Source: JAWVZU01 sp033722075
GTDB lineage: Bacteria > Pseudomonadota > Gammaproteobacteria > Xanthomonadales > SZUA-38
Direction of reading: 5' to 3'
Length of the DNA: 5,580 nt
Assembly: GCA_033722075.1 (NCBI GenBank)
Contig: JAWVZU010000254.1
Location: 1-5,580 of the forward strand
The notes below the pieces were generated by a model that was not told where the DNA came from, did not search any database, and saw nothing but the letters and a program-made list of their open reading frames with translations. Every line of letters begins with the position of its first letter. Positions within the stretch are counted from its first letter, which is position 1. Shown here one piece after another: positions 5,323 to 5,580 of this stretch. The translations under genes and the position numbers were made by a program.

Positions 5323-5580
5323 TCAAGGTCCTTCCTGGTCTTCCTTTGCCGCCGCAAAGTCGCCGGCGGAAATGATGCTCATTTCCTCCGTGGACAGGTA
5401 TTTCCGCATGGTCTCGACGACCTCTTCCGGGGTGAGGGTCTCGATCCGGTCGATGAGGCGCTGGGTGTACTCCATGCCCCGGTCATAGAACATGTTGTTC
5501 TCCAGCAGGTTGGCCAGTGCGCCGTCCCGCGTGCGATCCACCCGCCAGCCGTCCAGCAGACCACGCTTGGCCCGTTCGAC
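5323..5580 (-). CDS. M16-family (insulinase-like) zinc peptidase, C-terminal end (partial)
   Basis: The minus-strand frame is open from the window edge to a TGA at 5325-5323, giving the last 85 residues; the start lies beyond 5580. The sequence runs VERAKRGLLDGWRVDRTRD, then LANLLENNMFYDRG, then IDRIETLTPEEVVETMRKYL and ends near IISAGDFAAAKED. The pattern of a long helix, a small helical pair with LTPEEV, and a final strand ending in AGDF is typical of the last domain of M16 peptidases, often periplasmic or exported zinc proteases. The HxxEH zinc site would be in the N-terminal half, outside the window, so activity cannot be judged: the inactive subunit of an M16 pair is also possible. An internal GTG at 5541 is not a likely start, as homology continues upstream of it. 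Confidence 0.85.
   Translation of the reverse strand, partial: VERAKRGLLDGWRVDRTRDGALANLLENNMFYDRGMEYTQRLIDRIETLTPEEVVETMRKYLSTEEMSIISAGDFAAAKEDQEGP

Overview
The window is GC-rich, densely packed bacterial chromosome. The ribosomal proteins, PmbA and arginine decarboxylase all read most like gammaproteobacterial versions, so a gammaproteobacterium is the best guess. Genus is not determined; a Chromatiales-like organism is only an impression. No rRNA, tRNA, CRISPR array, insertion sequence or phage gene is visible.

Layout. Positions 1-2994 hold a plus-strand group: the 3' end of pmbA (TldD/PmbA-type metalloprotease), a plant-type asparaginase/isoaspartyl peptidase (iaaA-like) overlapping it by ATGA, and a biosynthetic arginine decarboxylase (speA) overlapping the asparaginase. 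It converges, across 18 bases, with a minus-strand group. That group, read from right to left, is: the 3' end of an M16-family zinc peptidase gene (5580-5323), a 394-base intergenic region (4929-5322), rplU and rpmA (ribosomal proteins L21 and L27) with a good sigma70-type promoter and a strong terminator, then a CaCA-family cation antiporter (yrbG-like) and a one-repeat GDT1/UPF0016 membrane protein.

How the genes may work together. PmbA, the isoaspartyl peptidase and SpeA are translationally packed and could form a peptide-to-polyamine route: peptide or isoaspartyl-dipeptide breakdown releases amino acids, and arginine is decarboxylated to agmatine. A beta-Asp-Arg (cyanophycin-derived) substrate is an attractive but unproven reading. 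The yrbG-like and GDT1-like genes are 25 bases apart and probably form a cation (Ca2+/Mn2+) homeostasis unit. rplU-rpmA is the normal L21-L27 pair, but it is followed by a terminator and the antiporter rather than by the GTPase gene obgE.

The least explained sequence is the intergenic region upstream of rplU. It carries two inverted arrays of ATGAAA units at a 9-base period, about 150 bases apart, plus a separate 17-base hairpin with the same core and two 13-base odd palindromes. This is the best candidate for something undescribed; I see no convincing new protein system.
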